From a bacterium (GTDB lineage: Bacteria > Myxococcota_A > Polyangia > Nannocystales > Nannocystaceae), in contig JANSYI010000005.1 in the NCBI GenBank assembly GCA_024742475.1, positions 1 through 64,000 on the forward strand: a DNA stretch of 64,000 nt, in the 5' to 3' direction. Numbering within the stretch: the stretch's first letter is position 1; each line of letters begins with the position of its first letter. A program made the position numbers and the translations under genes. Of this stretch, positions 25,310 through 34,788 are shown in pieces. The notes under the pieces were generated by a model. That model made no database searches, was not told the origin of the DNA, and saw only the letters and a program-made list of their open reading frames with translations.

Positions 25310-26944
25310 TTAGAGCGCGGCCTCGACGATCGCCTTGGCCTCTTCTTGAATCTTGGCCAGGTGCTCGGGGCCGCCGAAGCTCTCCGTGTAGATCTTGTAG
25401 ACGTCTTCGGTGCCCGAGGGGCGGGCCGCGAACCATCCTTGCTCGGTGACGACCTTGAGGCCGCCGATGGCGGCGCCGTTGCCCGGTGCCTCGGTGAGCT
25501 TGGCGACGATCGGATCGCCCGCGAGCGTGTCCGCGGTGACCTGATCGGGAGAGAGCTTCTTCAGCGCGGCCTTCTGCTCGGCGGTGGCGGGCGAGTCGAT
25601 GCGCTCATAGACCGGCGCGCCGAACTTCTCGGTCAGCGCGGCGTAGTGTTCCGCGGGGTCCTTGCCCGTCTTGGCGGTGATCTCGGCGGCGAGCAGGTCC
25701 ATGATGATTCCGTCCTTGTCGGTGGACCACACCGTGCCGTCGCGGCGCAGGAAGCTGGCGCCCGCGCTCTCCTCTCCGCCGAAGCCGTAGGATCCATCGA
25801 CGAGGCCCTCGACGAACCACTTGAAGCCCACGGGCACCTCACTGACCTTGCGACCGATGTCTCCCGCGACTCTGTCGATCATGCTGCTGCTGACCAACGT
25901 CTTGCCCACGACGGCGTCGGCCGGCCACCCCTCTCGCGTGCGAAAGAGGTAGTCGATCGCAACCGCGAGGTAGTGGTTGGGGTTCATCAAGCCGTGGCTA
26001 CGGGTCACGATGCCGTGGCGGTCGTAGTCGGTGTCGTTGCCCACCGCGACGACGTACTTGTCCTTGAGTTCGACCAGCCCGGCCATCGCGTAGGGCGACG
26101 AGCAGTCCATGCGAATCTTCCCGTCCTTGTCGACGCACAGGAACGAGAAGGTGGGATCGATGGCGTCGTTGACGACGTCGATCTTCAGGCCGTACTTCTC
26201 GGCGATCGGGCCCCAGAAGTTGATGCCCGAGCCGCCCATGGGGTCGACGCCGAGCTCGAGCCCGCTCGAAGCGATGGCTTCCATGTCGATGACCTCGGCC
26301 AACCCCTCGACGTAGGGCGTGATGTAGTCGAAGCGCTGCGTGGTCCCGGCGCGCAACGCCGAGGCGACGCTCACTCGCTTGACGCCGTCGAGCCGCCCCT
26401 CGAGATACGCGTTGGCGCGGGCTTGAATCTTCGAGGTGACCTCACCGCCTGCGGGGCCGCCGTGCGGCGGGTTGTATTTGAAGCCGCCGTCGGAGGGCGG
26501 GTTGTGGCTGGGCGTGATGACGATGCCGTCGGCGCGGCCCTCGGTTCGCCCCCGGTTGTGGGCGAGGACCGCGACCGAAACAGCCGGGGTGGGAGTGACG
26601 CTGTCGTCGGCGTCGAGTAGCGCGGTGACGCCGTTGGCGGCGAGCACGGCCAGGGCCGTGTTGCGGGCCGGGCGAGACAGCGCGTGCGTGTCCATCGCCA
26701 AGAAGACGGGTCCGGTGATGTCCGCCTCTTTGCGGTAGTCGCACAGCGCCTGCGTGACCGCCAGGATGTGATCTTCGTTGAACGACATCGACGACGCGCT
26801 GCCGCGATGTCCGCTCGTGCCGAACGACACGCGTTGGGACGCCTCGGCGGGGTCGGGGCGCAGCGTGTAGTAGTCGCCGACCAGCTTGGGCACGTCGATG
26901 AGGAGAGAACGGGGCGCCTTCTTGCCTGCAAGCGGGTGAACCAC
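25310..26944 (-). CDS. pgm: Phosphoglucomutase (alpha-D-glucose-specific)
   Basis: A 544-residue enzyme, the same size as E. coli Pgm. It has FGTSGHRG near residue 41, the phosphoserine loop TPSHNP (Ser-146), a metal loop [13 protein letters not shown], the sugar loop GFGGEESAG, and the phosphate-binding end [13 protein letters not shown]. It interconverts glucose-1- and glucose-6-phosphate in the cytoplasm, supplying UDP-glucose and glycogen/trehalose routes. I chose GTG 26944 because the protein then begins where the family begins; the open frame upstream is a basic artefact. Its 3' end touches the pseudogene's (1 bp apart, convergent). Confidence 0.95.
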   Translation of the reverse strand: MVHPLAGKKAPRSLLIDVPKLVGDYYTLRPDPAEASQRVSFGTSGHRGSASSMSFNEDHILAVTQALCDYRKEADITGPVFLAMDTHALSRPARNTALAVLAANGVTALLDADDSVTPTPAVSVAVLAHNRGRTEGRADGIVITPSHNPPSDGGFKYNPPHGGPAGGEVTSKIQARANAYLEGRLDGVKRVSVASALRAGTTQRFDYITPYVEGLAEVIDMEAIASSGLELGVDPMGGSGINFWGPIAEKYGLKIDVVNDAIDPTFSFLCVDKDGKIRMDCSSPYAMAGLVELKDKYVVAVGNDTDYDRHGIVTRSHGLMNPNHYLAVAIDYLFRTREGWPADAVVGKTLVSSSMIDRVAGDIGRKVSEVPVGFKWFVEGLVDGSYGFGGEESAGASFLRRDGTVWSTDKDGIIMDLLAAEITAKTGKDPAEHYAALTEKFGAPVYERIDSPATAEQKAALKKLSPDQVTADTLAGDPIVAKLTEAPGNGAAIGGLKVVTEQGWFAARPSGTEDVYKIYTESFGGPEHLAKIQEEAKAIVEAAL

Positions 26945-27269
26945 GGGCCGGAGTAGAGAACGCTCGGGGGGGCAGACGCAACCACCACGTGGGGCGCAGT
27001 CCGGAAAAGTCCGACTGGCCCTCGGATCAGGCGGCGCACACAGCGGGACACCGACGGCCCGGCTCGGGATTTTTTTTCGACGTCGGGACCGGAGGCGGGA
27101 CCATCGCGCACGCCGGAAAACGGCGCTGAAATGGGTGCTGGAGCGTTTGCTCCGAATCGGGACACCCCTGTGCGCCCCTTTGCCCATTGCGCGAAGTCGA
27201 GAGCTTCACCATGCCGATCCCGAAGCCGTGACACGTGCAGCCAAGCCCCACCGCGACCGAACCGATACG
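26945..27269. promoter_or_regulatory. Divergent intergenic region between pgm and the DUF4388 gene
   Basis: About 325 bp with no gene I can support. It should contain the promoters for both divergent genes. The only feature noted by eye is a run of eight T at 27070-27077 in otherwise G/C-rich DNA. No palindrome or riboswitch was recognised. If the DUF4388 protein starts at GTG 27228 instead, the region is 42 bp shorter. Confidence 0.4.
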
Positions 27270-28745
27270 GTGACCACCGCGGATCTCCTCGCCTCGCAGC
27301 TTCAGGGACAGAAGCCACGAGAGGTCGGCACGCGCTGCCTCACCGTGGGTGGTGTGCCTGTGGCGAAGGTGTCGACCGACGTCGTGCGCCTCAACCCCAT
27401 CACGGCGACGTCGTCCACGGAGATGCCGGCCCTCGAGATGATCGCGGCGCTGTCCGGCCACGATCCGACGGGCATCATGCTCGTCGAGGACGCCAACGGC
27501 ACCGGCGGCTTCGCGTTCAACGTGGAGAAGGGCCGCGTGACCGGGGCCCGAGGATCGGGAGACCTCGACGACCTCAAGCTCTGGGCCAAGGAGCTCTATG
27601 CGCGCTTCCCCGATCGCGTGACCACGCCGCCGCCGGGTGAAGCCGCCGAGCCCGGCAACGAGTGGGTGGGCATCGCCAAGGACTTCGTCCGCGAGCACGC
27701 GCTGGACTCGCTCGAGTACAGCACCACGCCGGGAACCCGCATCACGCTCTTGCGCGGAGACATCAGCTGGCAGGGCCCGTCCCTGCCCGGAGGCGGCGGG
27801 CTCGGGCTCCAGCACTTGCTGCTCGAGCACGCGCGTCGCCACGACGAGCTGCCGCGCATGATGAAGAAGCTCGGCGACCTTCGCCAGCTCGCGCTCCCGA
27901 TGTACGAGCCCGGCCCGATGCCACCGGGCGGCAAGCCTACGCCGACGGGCGACGCGGAGGACTGGGGCGACGCCCAGCCGGACACCGCGAGCCAAGCCGC
28001 GTGGGATCTGGCGCGCGCGGTCTACCACTTGTGCGATGGCCAGCGCTCGATCGACGAGCTGGCCGACTACAGCATGTTCGGACGCTTCCGCACGCTCGAA
28101 GCGCTCGCGCTGCTTGCGAAGAGCCAGTGCGTCATCGTCGTCGAGCCGCCCAACCGCAACGCCGCGGGGCCGAATCTGCTCCAGCTTCCGACGCCAGCGA
28201 AGCCCAGTTTCAACGAGGGGCCCACGAAGGTCGCGACCAACGTCGCGCCCAAGCCGGCGCCGATGGAGCACCGCCCGACCACCGGCTACATGCTCGCGCG
28301 CCGGGCCAAGGAGCGGATCGACGTCCCGTCGAAGCCGACGCACAAACCCAGGCCCAAACCCACGACCCCGGCGGCTTCTCGACCCCGGCCCGAGGTTCGT
28401 GCGCCAGCGCCCCTACGACCGACCGCTCGACCCAAGGCGACGCCGCCGCCGATGCCACCCGTGCCCGGGGCGCAGACCGAGCGCATCCCGACGCGGACCC
28501 TGGTCGAGGCACACGCGGACGTGGTGACCGCCAAGCCGCCCTCGGTGCGCGACGCCAACGTGGGCGGCGGCAGGGCGCTCCTGGAGGCGCTCGAGGCCGA
28601 GCTGGCCACGCTCGACGTCGACGCCAAGCCTGAGACCTCCCCGAAGGAGACGTCGGGCGGGATCCCCTGGAACTTCGTGCTGCTGGCCGTGCTCGGCTCG
28701 CTGCTGTTCGCCGGGGGCGCCGCGTTCTCGATGATGCTCGGATAG
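27270..28745 (+). CDS. DUF4388 (PATAN-type) protein with Pro-rich linker and C-terminal membrane anchor
   Basis: A 491-residue protein. Residues about 45-110 match DUF4388: MPALEMIAALSGHDPTGIML, then FAFNVEKGRVTGARG, the usual read-out of a module found in myxobacterial and cyanobacterial signalling proteins. A helical middle region includes LARAVYHLCDGQRSIDELADYS. Residues about 330-440 are a Pro/Lys/Arg/Thr-rich linker. One membrane helix (NFVLLAVLGSLLFAGGAAFSM) ends the chain, so it is a tail-anchored cytoplasmic protein. GTG 27270 is preferred; GTG 27228 is equally possible, as neither has a clear Shine-Dalgarno. Likely a signalling or scaffold role. Confidence 0.65.
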   Translation: MTTADLLASQLQGQKPREVGTRCLTVGGVPVAKVSTDVVRLNPITATSSTEMPALEMIAALSGHDPTGIMLVEDANGTGGFAFNVEKGRVTGARGSGDLDDLKLWAKELYARFPDRVTTPPPGEAAEPGNEWVGIAKDFVREHALDSLEYSTTPGTRITLLRGDISWQGPSLPGGGGLGLQHLLLEHARRHDELPRMMKKLGDLRQLALPMYEPGPMPPGGKPTPTGDAEDWGDAQPDTASQAAWDLARAVYHLCDGQRSIDELADYSMFGRFRTLEALALLAKSQCVIVVEPPNRNAAGPNLLQLPTPAKPSFNEGPTKVATNVAPKPAPMEHRPTTGYMLARRAKERIDVPSKPTHKPRPKPTTPAASRPRPEVRAPAPLRPTARPKATPPPMPPVPGAQTERIPTRTLVEAHADVVTAKPPSVRDANVGGGRALLEALEAELATLDVDAKPETSPKETSGGIPWNFVLLAVLGSLLFAGGAAFSMMLG

Positions 28746-28858
28746 CGTCACCTGCGCGGTTCCGTCCGCCGCGCCTCTGGGCGCGTTCAGGCGCACCTAC
28801 ATGCGGTCATAGAGGGTTATTTTCCCGATGCCAGTCCACATGCTACGCCCGAGCAGCA

Positions 28859-29359
28859 ATGTGGGTTTTGGTGCTGGCGCTCCTGGGGAGCGCGACCAAC
28901 GACGCCGAACGGGCGACTCCAGCCGCGTCCGTGCGGAAGTTCGACCACGACGCCCGTCAGGCGCGGCTGTTCGACAGCATGATGGCGCGCGCCGATCCCA
29001 TCGCGCTCGAGGTGGTGCTCGCCAAGGTCGCCGGCGGGCTGCCGCCCAAGTCCCTGGGCGCCTTCGTCGACAACGCCCGCGTCTACCCACGCGCCGAGTA
29101 TGCGCCCGCTCTTCGCCGATATGCCCGCTACCGAAAGGCGACCATCCGGGCGCGCGCCCTGGTCGCCCTGGCGGCGATCGACCGCGACTTCGGGGCCGAG
29201 GCCGCGCTGGCGGCGATGAACGACCCCTCGGTGGAGATCCGGCTGCTCGGCGTCGACCTGGCGCTGGCGAACACAGCCCCTCATGTCGAAGAGGCGCTGC
29301 TGCGGTTGCTCGCCCGGGATGAAGCCGTTGCCAAGGTCGTTCGCACACGCGGTCGTTAG
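28859..29359 (+). CDS. Small exported HEAT-like protein
   Basis: A 166-residue protein with a short signal-like start (MWVLVLALLGSAT) and helical pairs resembling HEAT repeats: ARALVALAAIDRDFGAEAAL and EIRLLGVDLALANTAPHVEEALLRLL. No catalytic motif. Its last 41 bp overlap the start of the following lipoprotein gene in another frame, a tight arrangement suggesting coupling. The downstream protein also ends in HEAT-like helices, so the two may interact. Confidence 0.6.
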   Translation: MWVLVLALLGSATNDAERATPAASVRKFDHDARQARLFDSMMARADPIALEVVLAKVAGGLPPKSLGAFVDNARVYPRAEYAPALRRYARYRKATIRARALVALAAIDRDFGAEAALAAMNDPSVEIRLLGVDLALANTAPHVEEALLRLLARDEAVAKVVRTRGR

Positions 29360-31130
29360 CCTGACGCTGGCCCTGAGCACCGGCGCCTGCGCCCGAGGAG
29401 CACTCGAGGCGCGGCGCGAGGGGCCCGCGTTCAACCGCGCGGCACGACAGGGTGCCGAGGCTCCGGCGGCTACGCCGCTACGGCTCGTACTGTTCTCCGA
29501 CGCGCACGCGGTGGGCATCGATCCCGCCACGGGACAGGAGCTGTGGCGACGCCCCGTCCGCGCGTTCGGGCCTCCGGTCAGCGTGGGTGATGCGGTGGTG
29601 GTCCCGGTGTATGGGCACCGCGCCGTTGCGCTCAACGCCAACACGGGGGCGACGCTCTGGGAGCATGCCCTCCCCGGACAGGTGCTCACGGGGCTCGACG
29701 CGTCCGAACGCGGCGTCATCGTGACGGCCCTTCAAGCCGACCCCAAGGAGCGCAAACGGCCCCGAGAGCGAGAGCAGGCACGTTCGGTCGTGGGCGGTAT
29801 GTCGATGCACGACGGTCGCATCCGCTGGACGCGGCCGAGCACGGCGCTGCTGGGCGTCCCGGCGGCGCGCGGCAAGGCGGGGTTCGTGCCGATGGGCGAC
29901 ACGGTCGTCTCCGTCAACTTGCGCACGGGCCGAATCCTGGGCTCGAAGACGACGGCTTCGGCCGACATCGACAGAGTGGAGCGCCACGGCACCACGTTGC
30001 TCGCATCGGACGGCGACGCGCTGATCGACCTGCAGGTGGGTACCCGATACGACTACGAGCAAGACGACGCGCAGCTCTTTGCTCGGGTCGACGGTATCGA
30101 GCCCGGGCTGGGGCACCACGGCGGGGTGGTCTTCCGCCTGCTACCGCCTCCGGGCGCAGGCGCCCCCCGAGACGCGTTGTTCCTGGGTCGCAGGGTGCTC
30201 ATCTTCGTGCGCCTCGACGAGCGAGGCCGGCTCTCCCGCGCCCGCTGGGTGCACGCCCGAATGGACCAGCGCGAGTACGTCGACTTCGCCGCCATGCCCG
30301 ACGCGGTGCTGCTCGTCCGGGACGACGGGGCGCTCGTTCGGCTGGACCGCGAGACGGGCCGCGTCCGCGAGGAGCTCGAGGGCGTGGTCGAGCCTCACGG
30401 CGCCGCGTTCGTGGGCTACGCGACGCCGGTCGAAGACAGCGAGGACTCGGTCGATCGCGACACCACGGTGGCGCTGCTGCAGGGTCTCATCGAAGACCCC
30501 GACGAGCGGCTGGTCCCCGCGCAGAAGCTGGCCCTGACCCTGCTGTGGAGAGACCCTCGCCCCCAGGTTCGGCGCACGGTCGAAGACGTGGCCGCGGGCA
30601 TCGTCCGCCCCGACGGCGCGGACGCGACGTTGTCCCTGATGGACCACGCCGACACCCTGCTCACCCAGGCTTGGGGTCGCGGCGATCCGCAGACCGTGCA
30701 CGCCCTCGCCGAGCGCCTGACCTCGAAGCGCCTTCGCGGCGACGCCCTACGCGACGCGGCCCGAGAAGCCGTGGAAGCAGGCGGCGCAGAGGTCTACGCC
30801 CCGCTGGTGAATCTGCTCGACCAGCCCGACCTCGACGCTCGAGATCTCGACCATGTTGCCATGGCCCTGAGGGACATCGGCGCCCCCGAGACCATCGACG
30901 GCGCCGCCCGCTTCGTGACCCAGTACCACGCCGACCCCGAAATCGTCGACGCCTCGAAGGCGATCTACTACCTCGCCGAGCTCTTGGCCGCCCACGCCCA
31001 GCCCGACCTCCCCGAGCACACCACCGAAGAAGCCAGCGCCGCAGCCAACGCAGCGCTGGGGGCCGTCGTCGAGGACGAGTTCACCGTCCCGTCACTGCGG
31101 GCGTTCATCGAAGCTCAGCTGGCGGAGTGA
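29319..31130 (+). CDS. Lipoprotein with BamB/PQQ-like beta-propeller and HEAT-like C-terminal domain
   Basis: A 603-residue lipoprotein: signal MKPLPRSFAHAVVSLTLAL ending STGAC. The first 350 residues contain PQQ/BamB-type blade motifs (GIDPATGQELWRRPV, ALNANTGATLWEHAL, SVNLRTGRILGSKT, RLDRETGRVREEL). The last 240 residues are a helical solenoid with HEAT-like units. BamB propellers are scaffolds in outer-membrane protein insertion, but no Bam gene is nearby and the C-terminal fusion is not BamB. I chose the ATG at 29319, since it gives a proper lipoprotein signal; a start at 29283 adds a Cys/Arg leader. Probably an outer-membrane-facing scaffold. Confidence 0.7.
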   Translation: MKPLPRSFAHAVVSLTLALSTGACARGALEARREGPAFNRAARQGAEAPAATPLRLVLFSDAHAVGIDPATGQELWRRPVRAFGPPVSVGDAVVVPVYGHRAVALNANTGATLWEHALPGQVLTGLDASERGVIVTALQADPKERKRPREREQARSVVGGMSMHDGRIRWTRPSTALLGVPAARGKAGFVPMGDTVVSVNLRTGRILGSKTTASADIDRVERHGTTLLASDGDALIDLQVGTRYDYEQDDAQLFARVDGIEPGLGHHGGVVFRLLPPPGAGAPRDALFLGRRVLIFVRLDERGRLSRARWVHARMDQREYVDFAAMPDAVLLVRDDGALVRLDRETGRVREELEGVVEPHGAAFVGYATPVEDSEDSVDRDTTVALLQGLIEDPDERLVPAQKLALTLLWRDPRPQVRRTVEDVAAGIVRPDGADATLSLMDHADTLLTQAWGRGDPQTVHALAERLTSKRLRGDALRDAAREAVEAGGAEVYAPLVNLLDQPDLDARDLDHVAMALRDIGAPETIDGAARFVTQYHADPEIVDASKAIYYLAELLAAHAQPDLPEHTTEEASAAANAALGAVVEDEFTVPSLRAFIEAQLAE

Positions 31131-31150
31131 GACGAAAGGGGGCGTGGCGG

Positions 31151-32722
31151 CTAGTCGACGGACAATGCGCGCACCGTACCAACCCCGTCCATCTCCTCCA
31201 CGAGCGTCACCTTGAGGTTTTCAGGCGCCAGGACGAGGTCGATGAAGGCCGCCGTTTCGTCGTCGTGCACGACCGACGGAGCACCGTCGGGGGTCATCCG
31301 AACGAGCTGACCCCGCACCGCGATATACGCACCCGAGTCATCGGTGGCCGGTGCACAGTCGACACCCCATGCGTCGACGGGAAGCGTGAACGAGGTGAGG
31401 AGCGCATCGTTGATGCTCCAGCGCTCGAACAAGGCGAATGGGGGATCCACCCCCCCATCGAGATCGGCGAAGCCTTGCACGATGGCGATGGACCCGTCGC
31501 TCAGCTGCGCCATGCAAGAAAACGCAGCATACATGAACCCCCCCTCCCAGCTCGTGAGGAAGAGCGGGGAATCCGAGAAGTAAGAAAACCCGCCGTCAGA
31601 ATCATAGGCTGCAATCGACTGAAACGTGGGCGTCAAGTCGATGGACGTTCCGCCGCTGAAGACGTGGCCGAAGTAGTTGGTGCGCATGAGCTGCTGGGCA
31701 GCCATGACGCCCGGACCCGGTTGCCAGTCCTCCTCAAAGAAGTCGACGCCCAGCGCTGCGTCGTAGCCGATGACTGCGTAGTCGCTGAGCGAATAAGGGC
31801 CGTTCCCTCGCACCGCGACTCGACCATCGGCACTGGCGGCCACCAGCTGGACATCGATCGAGACATACCCCCAATAACCGGGCAGCGGGATCTTCGTGAA
31901 GATCGGGAGTTCGTTCAGCGTTCCGAGCTCTGAATCGAACGAATAGACGGTCGACGCGATGACCAGCAGGAGCTCGTCGACACCGCGCACCGTGGAGCTC
32001 GTGACGAGTCGCGGGGTATACTGCCACCAGTCTGCCAACGATTCGGGAACGTCCGATCCCCAAACGTGCCCCTCGAACCCCTGGAACTCGTGGACGAATT
32101 GCTCTTCGCCGGCGTCGTCGAGGCCGACGATCACGACGCGCTCCGCCTCCAAGTCTTCCGCAACGACCACCATGAGGCCGTCGCCGAGGCGCTCGAGGAA
32201 GCGTGGCGTCACGTCGAGCGGGAGGTCATACGCCCAAAGCTCCGCGTACAACGGTTCGCCTGTCGAGGATGACGACTCCGCCGAACCCGAGGTTGACGAT
32301 CCGCTCGTCGTCGAGCTCGAGCCACCCTGAGAATCCGAAGACTCGGAAGCACTCGACGTCGACGTGGTCCCATCGGGCGGGAGTCGTCCAACGGTCGTCT
32401 CGCTGCCACTGTTCGAATCTGGCATCCCCCCGCCCGTCGTGTCCGACGACGTGGTCCCATCGGGCGGGAGTCCTCCAACGGTCGTCTCGATGGGACCACT
32501 GTTCGAATCTGGCATCCCGCCGCCCGTCGTGTCCGATGTCTGTGGGCCCGAGGTACTCACCGCAGGGGCGGCTCCGGTGGGGGCGCTCGAGGACGTTCCG
32601 CCATCGGTGGTCGTCCCGCCCGCGGCCGTCCCCAAACCGGACGGGTCGCAGCCGGCAAGCACGCCGGCGAGTACAATCCATGGCGAGATGGCTTCGAGGC
32701 TTCGCGCGGCGTCCATGTCCAT
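31151..32722 (-). CDS. Large lipoprotein with duplicated Ser/Thr/Gly linker unit
   Basis: A 523-residue predicted lipoprotein (signal ends VLAGVLAGC). The linker of about 130 residues includes two tandem copies of a unit built from DTTGGGMPDSNSG, ETTVG and LPPDGTTS. The remaining 360 residues read as a beta-propeller-like or beta-sandwich domain with an internal aromatic-rich style (ELWAYDLPLDVTPRFLERLG, FSYFSDSPLFLTSWEGGFM) and no catalytic motif. Codon third positions are less G/C-biased than in the neighbouring housekeeping genes, which fits a fast-evolving or acquired surface protein. Convergent with the propeller lipoprotein gene (20 bp). Confidence 0.65.
   Translation of the reverse strand: MDMDAARSLEAISPWIVLAGVLAGCDPSGLGTAAGGTTTDGGTSSSAPTGAAPAVSTSGPQTSDTTGGGMPDSNSGPIETTVGGLPPDGTTSSDTTGGGMPDSNSGSETTVGRLPPDGTTSTSSASESSDSQGGSSSTTSGSSTSGSAESSSSTGEPLYAELWAYDLPLDVTPRFLERLGDGLMVVVAEDLEAERVVIVGLDDAGEEQFVHEFQGFEGHVWGSDVPESLADWWQYTPRLVTSSTVRGVDELLLVIASTVYSFDSELGTLNELPIFTKIPLPGYWGYVSIDVQLVAASADGRVAVRGNGPYSLSDYAVIGYDAALGVDFFEEDWQPGPGVMAAQQLMRTNYFGHVFSGGTSIDLTPTFQSIAAYDSDGGFSYFSDSPLFLTSWEGGFMYAAFSCMAQLSDGSIAIVQGFADLDGGVDPPFALFERWSINDALLTSFTLPVDAWGVDCAPATDDSGAYIAVRGQLVRMTPDGAPSVVHDDETAAFIDLVLAPENLKVTLVEEMDGVGTVRALSVD
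32361..32540. repeat. Two tandem copies of an 87-90-bp coding repeat
   Basis: The unit beginning GACGTGGTCCCATCGGGCGG occurs at 32361 and again at 32448; the second copy carries one extra codon. It lies in the Ser/Thr/Gly linker of the lipoprotein gene, in frame, so copy number could vary without breaking the protein. Confidence 0.85.
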
Positions 32723-32874
32723 GAATCTTCGTGCCGCCGCGATTCCGTGATGAAATCGTCTCGCGGTCGCACCCAAAGCTGACGTGGGCCTCACCACCGC
32801 CGAAGTTCCGCGTCCCGGCACTACAACCCCCCTGAGTTCAGCGCAGACCCATCGAACGTCCGAATCCCGGACGT

Positions 32875-33765
32875 TCACCCCGCTGCGAGCTCGAACCCAT
32901 CGGCGAGCCATGACCACACCGCCGCGATGCGTGGCACGTCGCGAAGCGCTCGGTGGCCGACGAGCCACAGGGAGTCGGCCGGAACGCGCGCCAGCGATGC
33001 TTCGAGCCGCGGCGACAACTGCAGCTGCCGAACGCCGCGGAGCATGAGGTAGGGGTGCGGCACGAGCATGGCGGCGAAGCCCTCCCGGACGGCCTCCAGC
33101 TGCGCGGTCATGCTGCTGGTCTCGACGACGACCGCGGCAGGACCCGCGTGATCCAACACCCACTTGCGATCGGATCGGCCGCCGAGGTCTTCGCCCCACG
33201 TCACCCATCGCATGGCGCTCGCGTCCTCGAGCGGCATCTTTCCGCGATGGCGGCTGGAGACGATCGCGACGTAGCCATGTTTGGCGAGACGCTTCACTAC
33301 GAAGTCGCCTCCCGTTGGACGGCGCATGCGCAGTGCCAGGTCGGCCTCCCGACGCGTGAGGTCGGCGTAACCGATGCTCGCCAGCACTTGCAGGCGAATC
33401 TTGGGGTGGCGGTCGAGCAGGCGGCCGAGCCGGGGCATCAGGAAGTGGTCGGCAACACCCGGTGGTGACGCAACGCGGACGACTCCTTCCGCTTCGACCT
33501 CCAGGCCCTCGACCGCGCGCATCATCCCCATCGCGCCGAGCTCCATCGCCTCTGCGTGCACCACCAGGCGCTCCCCCGCGTCGGTCGGCTTCGCGCCGTC
33601 GGGGGTCCGATCGAAGAGTCGAACGCCGAGCTGCTCCTCGAGCGCGTCCACGCGCCGCGACGCCGTCGACACGTTGACTCCGAGCGTCGTTGCCGCGCGC
33701 TTGAGCGAGCCCTCGCGAAACACCGCGAGAAAGACCCGCAGATCGTCCCATCTGCTGCTTTGCAT
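32875..33765 (-). CDS. LysR-family transcriptional regulator
   Basis: A 296-residue LysR regulator. The N-terminal winged helix-turn-helix is standard: DDLRVFLAVFREGSLKRAATTLGVNVSTASRRVDALEEQLGVRLFDRT read in pieces, with the recognition helix at about residues 29-48. The C-terminal ligand-binding domain follows (VRVASPPGVADHFLMPRL, DLALRMRRPTGGDFVVKRL). ATG 33765 was chosen; an in-frame ATG 21 bp upstream is possible. The gene is divergent from the NAD-epimerase gene across 65 bp, the classic layout for a LysR protein and the target it controls, usually with autoregulation. The inducer is unknown. Confidence 0.9.
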   Translation of the reverse strand: MQSSRWDDLRVFLAVFREGSLKRAATTLGVNVSTASRRVDALEEQLGVRLFDRTPDGAKPTDAGERLVVHAEAMELGAMGMMRAVEGLEVEAEGVVRVASPPGVADHFLMPRLGRLLDRHPKIRLQVLASIGYADLTRREADLALRMRRPTGGDFVVKRLAKHGYVAIVSSRHRGKMPLEDASAMRWVTWGEDLGGRSDRKWVLDHAGPAAVVVETSSMTAQLEAVREGFAAMLVPHPYLMLRGVRQLQLSPRLEASLARVPADSLWLVGHRALRDVPRIAAVWSWLADGFELAAG

Positions 33766-33830
33766 GAGCGCAAAGCATGGTCGCACAATCTCGACTCATC
33801 GACATGCGGCGCAACCCCCATGCTGAGCGC

Positions 33831-34787
33831 ATGGAGACGCAGCAACACACCATCTTCGGCGCCGGTCAGGTCGGCAAGCTCTTGGCGGCCGAGCTCGCCG
33901 CCATGGGGCATCGCGTTCGGCTCGTCCGTCGCGGCCCCGCCGGAGAACCGATGGCAGGCGTGCAATGGCTGCAGGGTGACGCCACGGACCCGGACTTCGC
34001 TGCCCGCGCGTGTGAGGGCTCGACCAGCGTCTACAACTGCACCAACCCGCCCGACTACGGGCACTGGGACGGAGTCTTGCAGCCGCTGTATCGAGGCGTG
34101 TGGGACGCAGCCGCCGCCGGAGGTGCCCGGCTCGTCCAGCTCGAGAACCTCTACATGTACGGACGACCCGCCGCGCACCCCTTCGATGAACACACGCCCA
34201 AGCAGCCGTGCGCCCCCCACGGTGCGTTGCGCAAAGCGCTGGGCGAAGAGCTGTGGGCGCGCCACGCTGCAGGCGAGCTCGAGGTGACGGTGGGTCACGC
34301 GTCGGACTTCTTCGGGCCCGGTGCCCACCTGAGCACCGTCATTCGCCCCGACGTGATCGAGGGCCTCCGCCGAGGACGGCGCGTCTACGTGACCGGCAAC
34401 GTCGACACCCCGCACGGCTACACGTACACGCCCGACGTCGCGCGCGGGCTCGCCATCCTAGGCACGCGTCACGAAGCGATCGGCCGGGCGTGGCACCTTC
34501 CGACGACCGCGACCTCCACGACGCGTGCGTTCCTCGAGGCCTTTGCCGACCAGCTCGGCACCACCGCGCAGGTCACCACGGTCCCCGGGTGGGCGCTGCG
34601 AGCCGTCGGTCTCTTCTCGCCGATGGTCGCCGCCCTCGCGACGATGCGATACCAGTGGGACGTACCCTACGTGCCCGACGACAGCGCGTTTCGGGCCAAG
34701 TTCGGCCTGGAGCCGACCCCGCTGCACGAGGCGATCGAAGCCACGTTGCGGGCCTTCACGACCCAGCCTCAGCTCGCTGCCGCGTAG
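33831..34787 (+). CDS. NAD-dependent epimerase/dehydratase (extended SDR-like)
   Basis: A 318-residue protein with an N-terminal Rossmann motif in TIFGAGQVGKLLAAELAAMGH, then GDATDP, and an active-site-like YMYG followed by a Lys region (HGALRKALGEELW) typical of atypical extended SDRs. The second half is helical. Substrates of this group are nucleotide sugars, flavonoid-like compounds or unknown metabolites. It is divergent from the LysR gene and likely regulated by it. The stop is one base from the stop of the convergent CobW-type gene. ATG 33831 was used; ATG 33804 is an alternative. Confidence 0.8.
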   Translation: METQQHTIFGAGQVGKLLAAELAAMGHRVRLVRRGPAGEPMAGVQWLQGDATDPDFAARACEGSTSVYNCTNPPDYGHWDGVLQPLYRGVWDAAAAGGARLVQLENLYMYGRPAAHPFDEHTPKQPCAPHGALRKALGEELWARHAAGELEVTVGHASDFFGPGAHLSTVIRPDVIEGLRRGRRVYVTGNVDTPHGYTYTPDVARGLAILGTRHEAIGRAWHLPTTATSTTRAFLEAFADQLGTTAQVTTVPGWALRAVGLFSPMVAALATMRYQWDVPYVPDDSAFRAKFGLEPTPLHEAIEATLRAFTTQPQLAAA

Positions 34788-34788
34788 C

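Noticed and set aside
25346-26620. A 424-codon plus-strand open frame inside pgm
   Set aside because: Antisense of phosphoglucomutase; no recognisable protein pattern.
27070-27077. T8 run as a Rho-independent terminator
   Set aside because: No stable hairpin precedes it, and it lies between divergent genes where a terminator is not expected.
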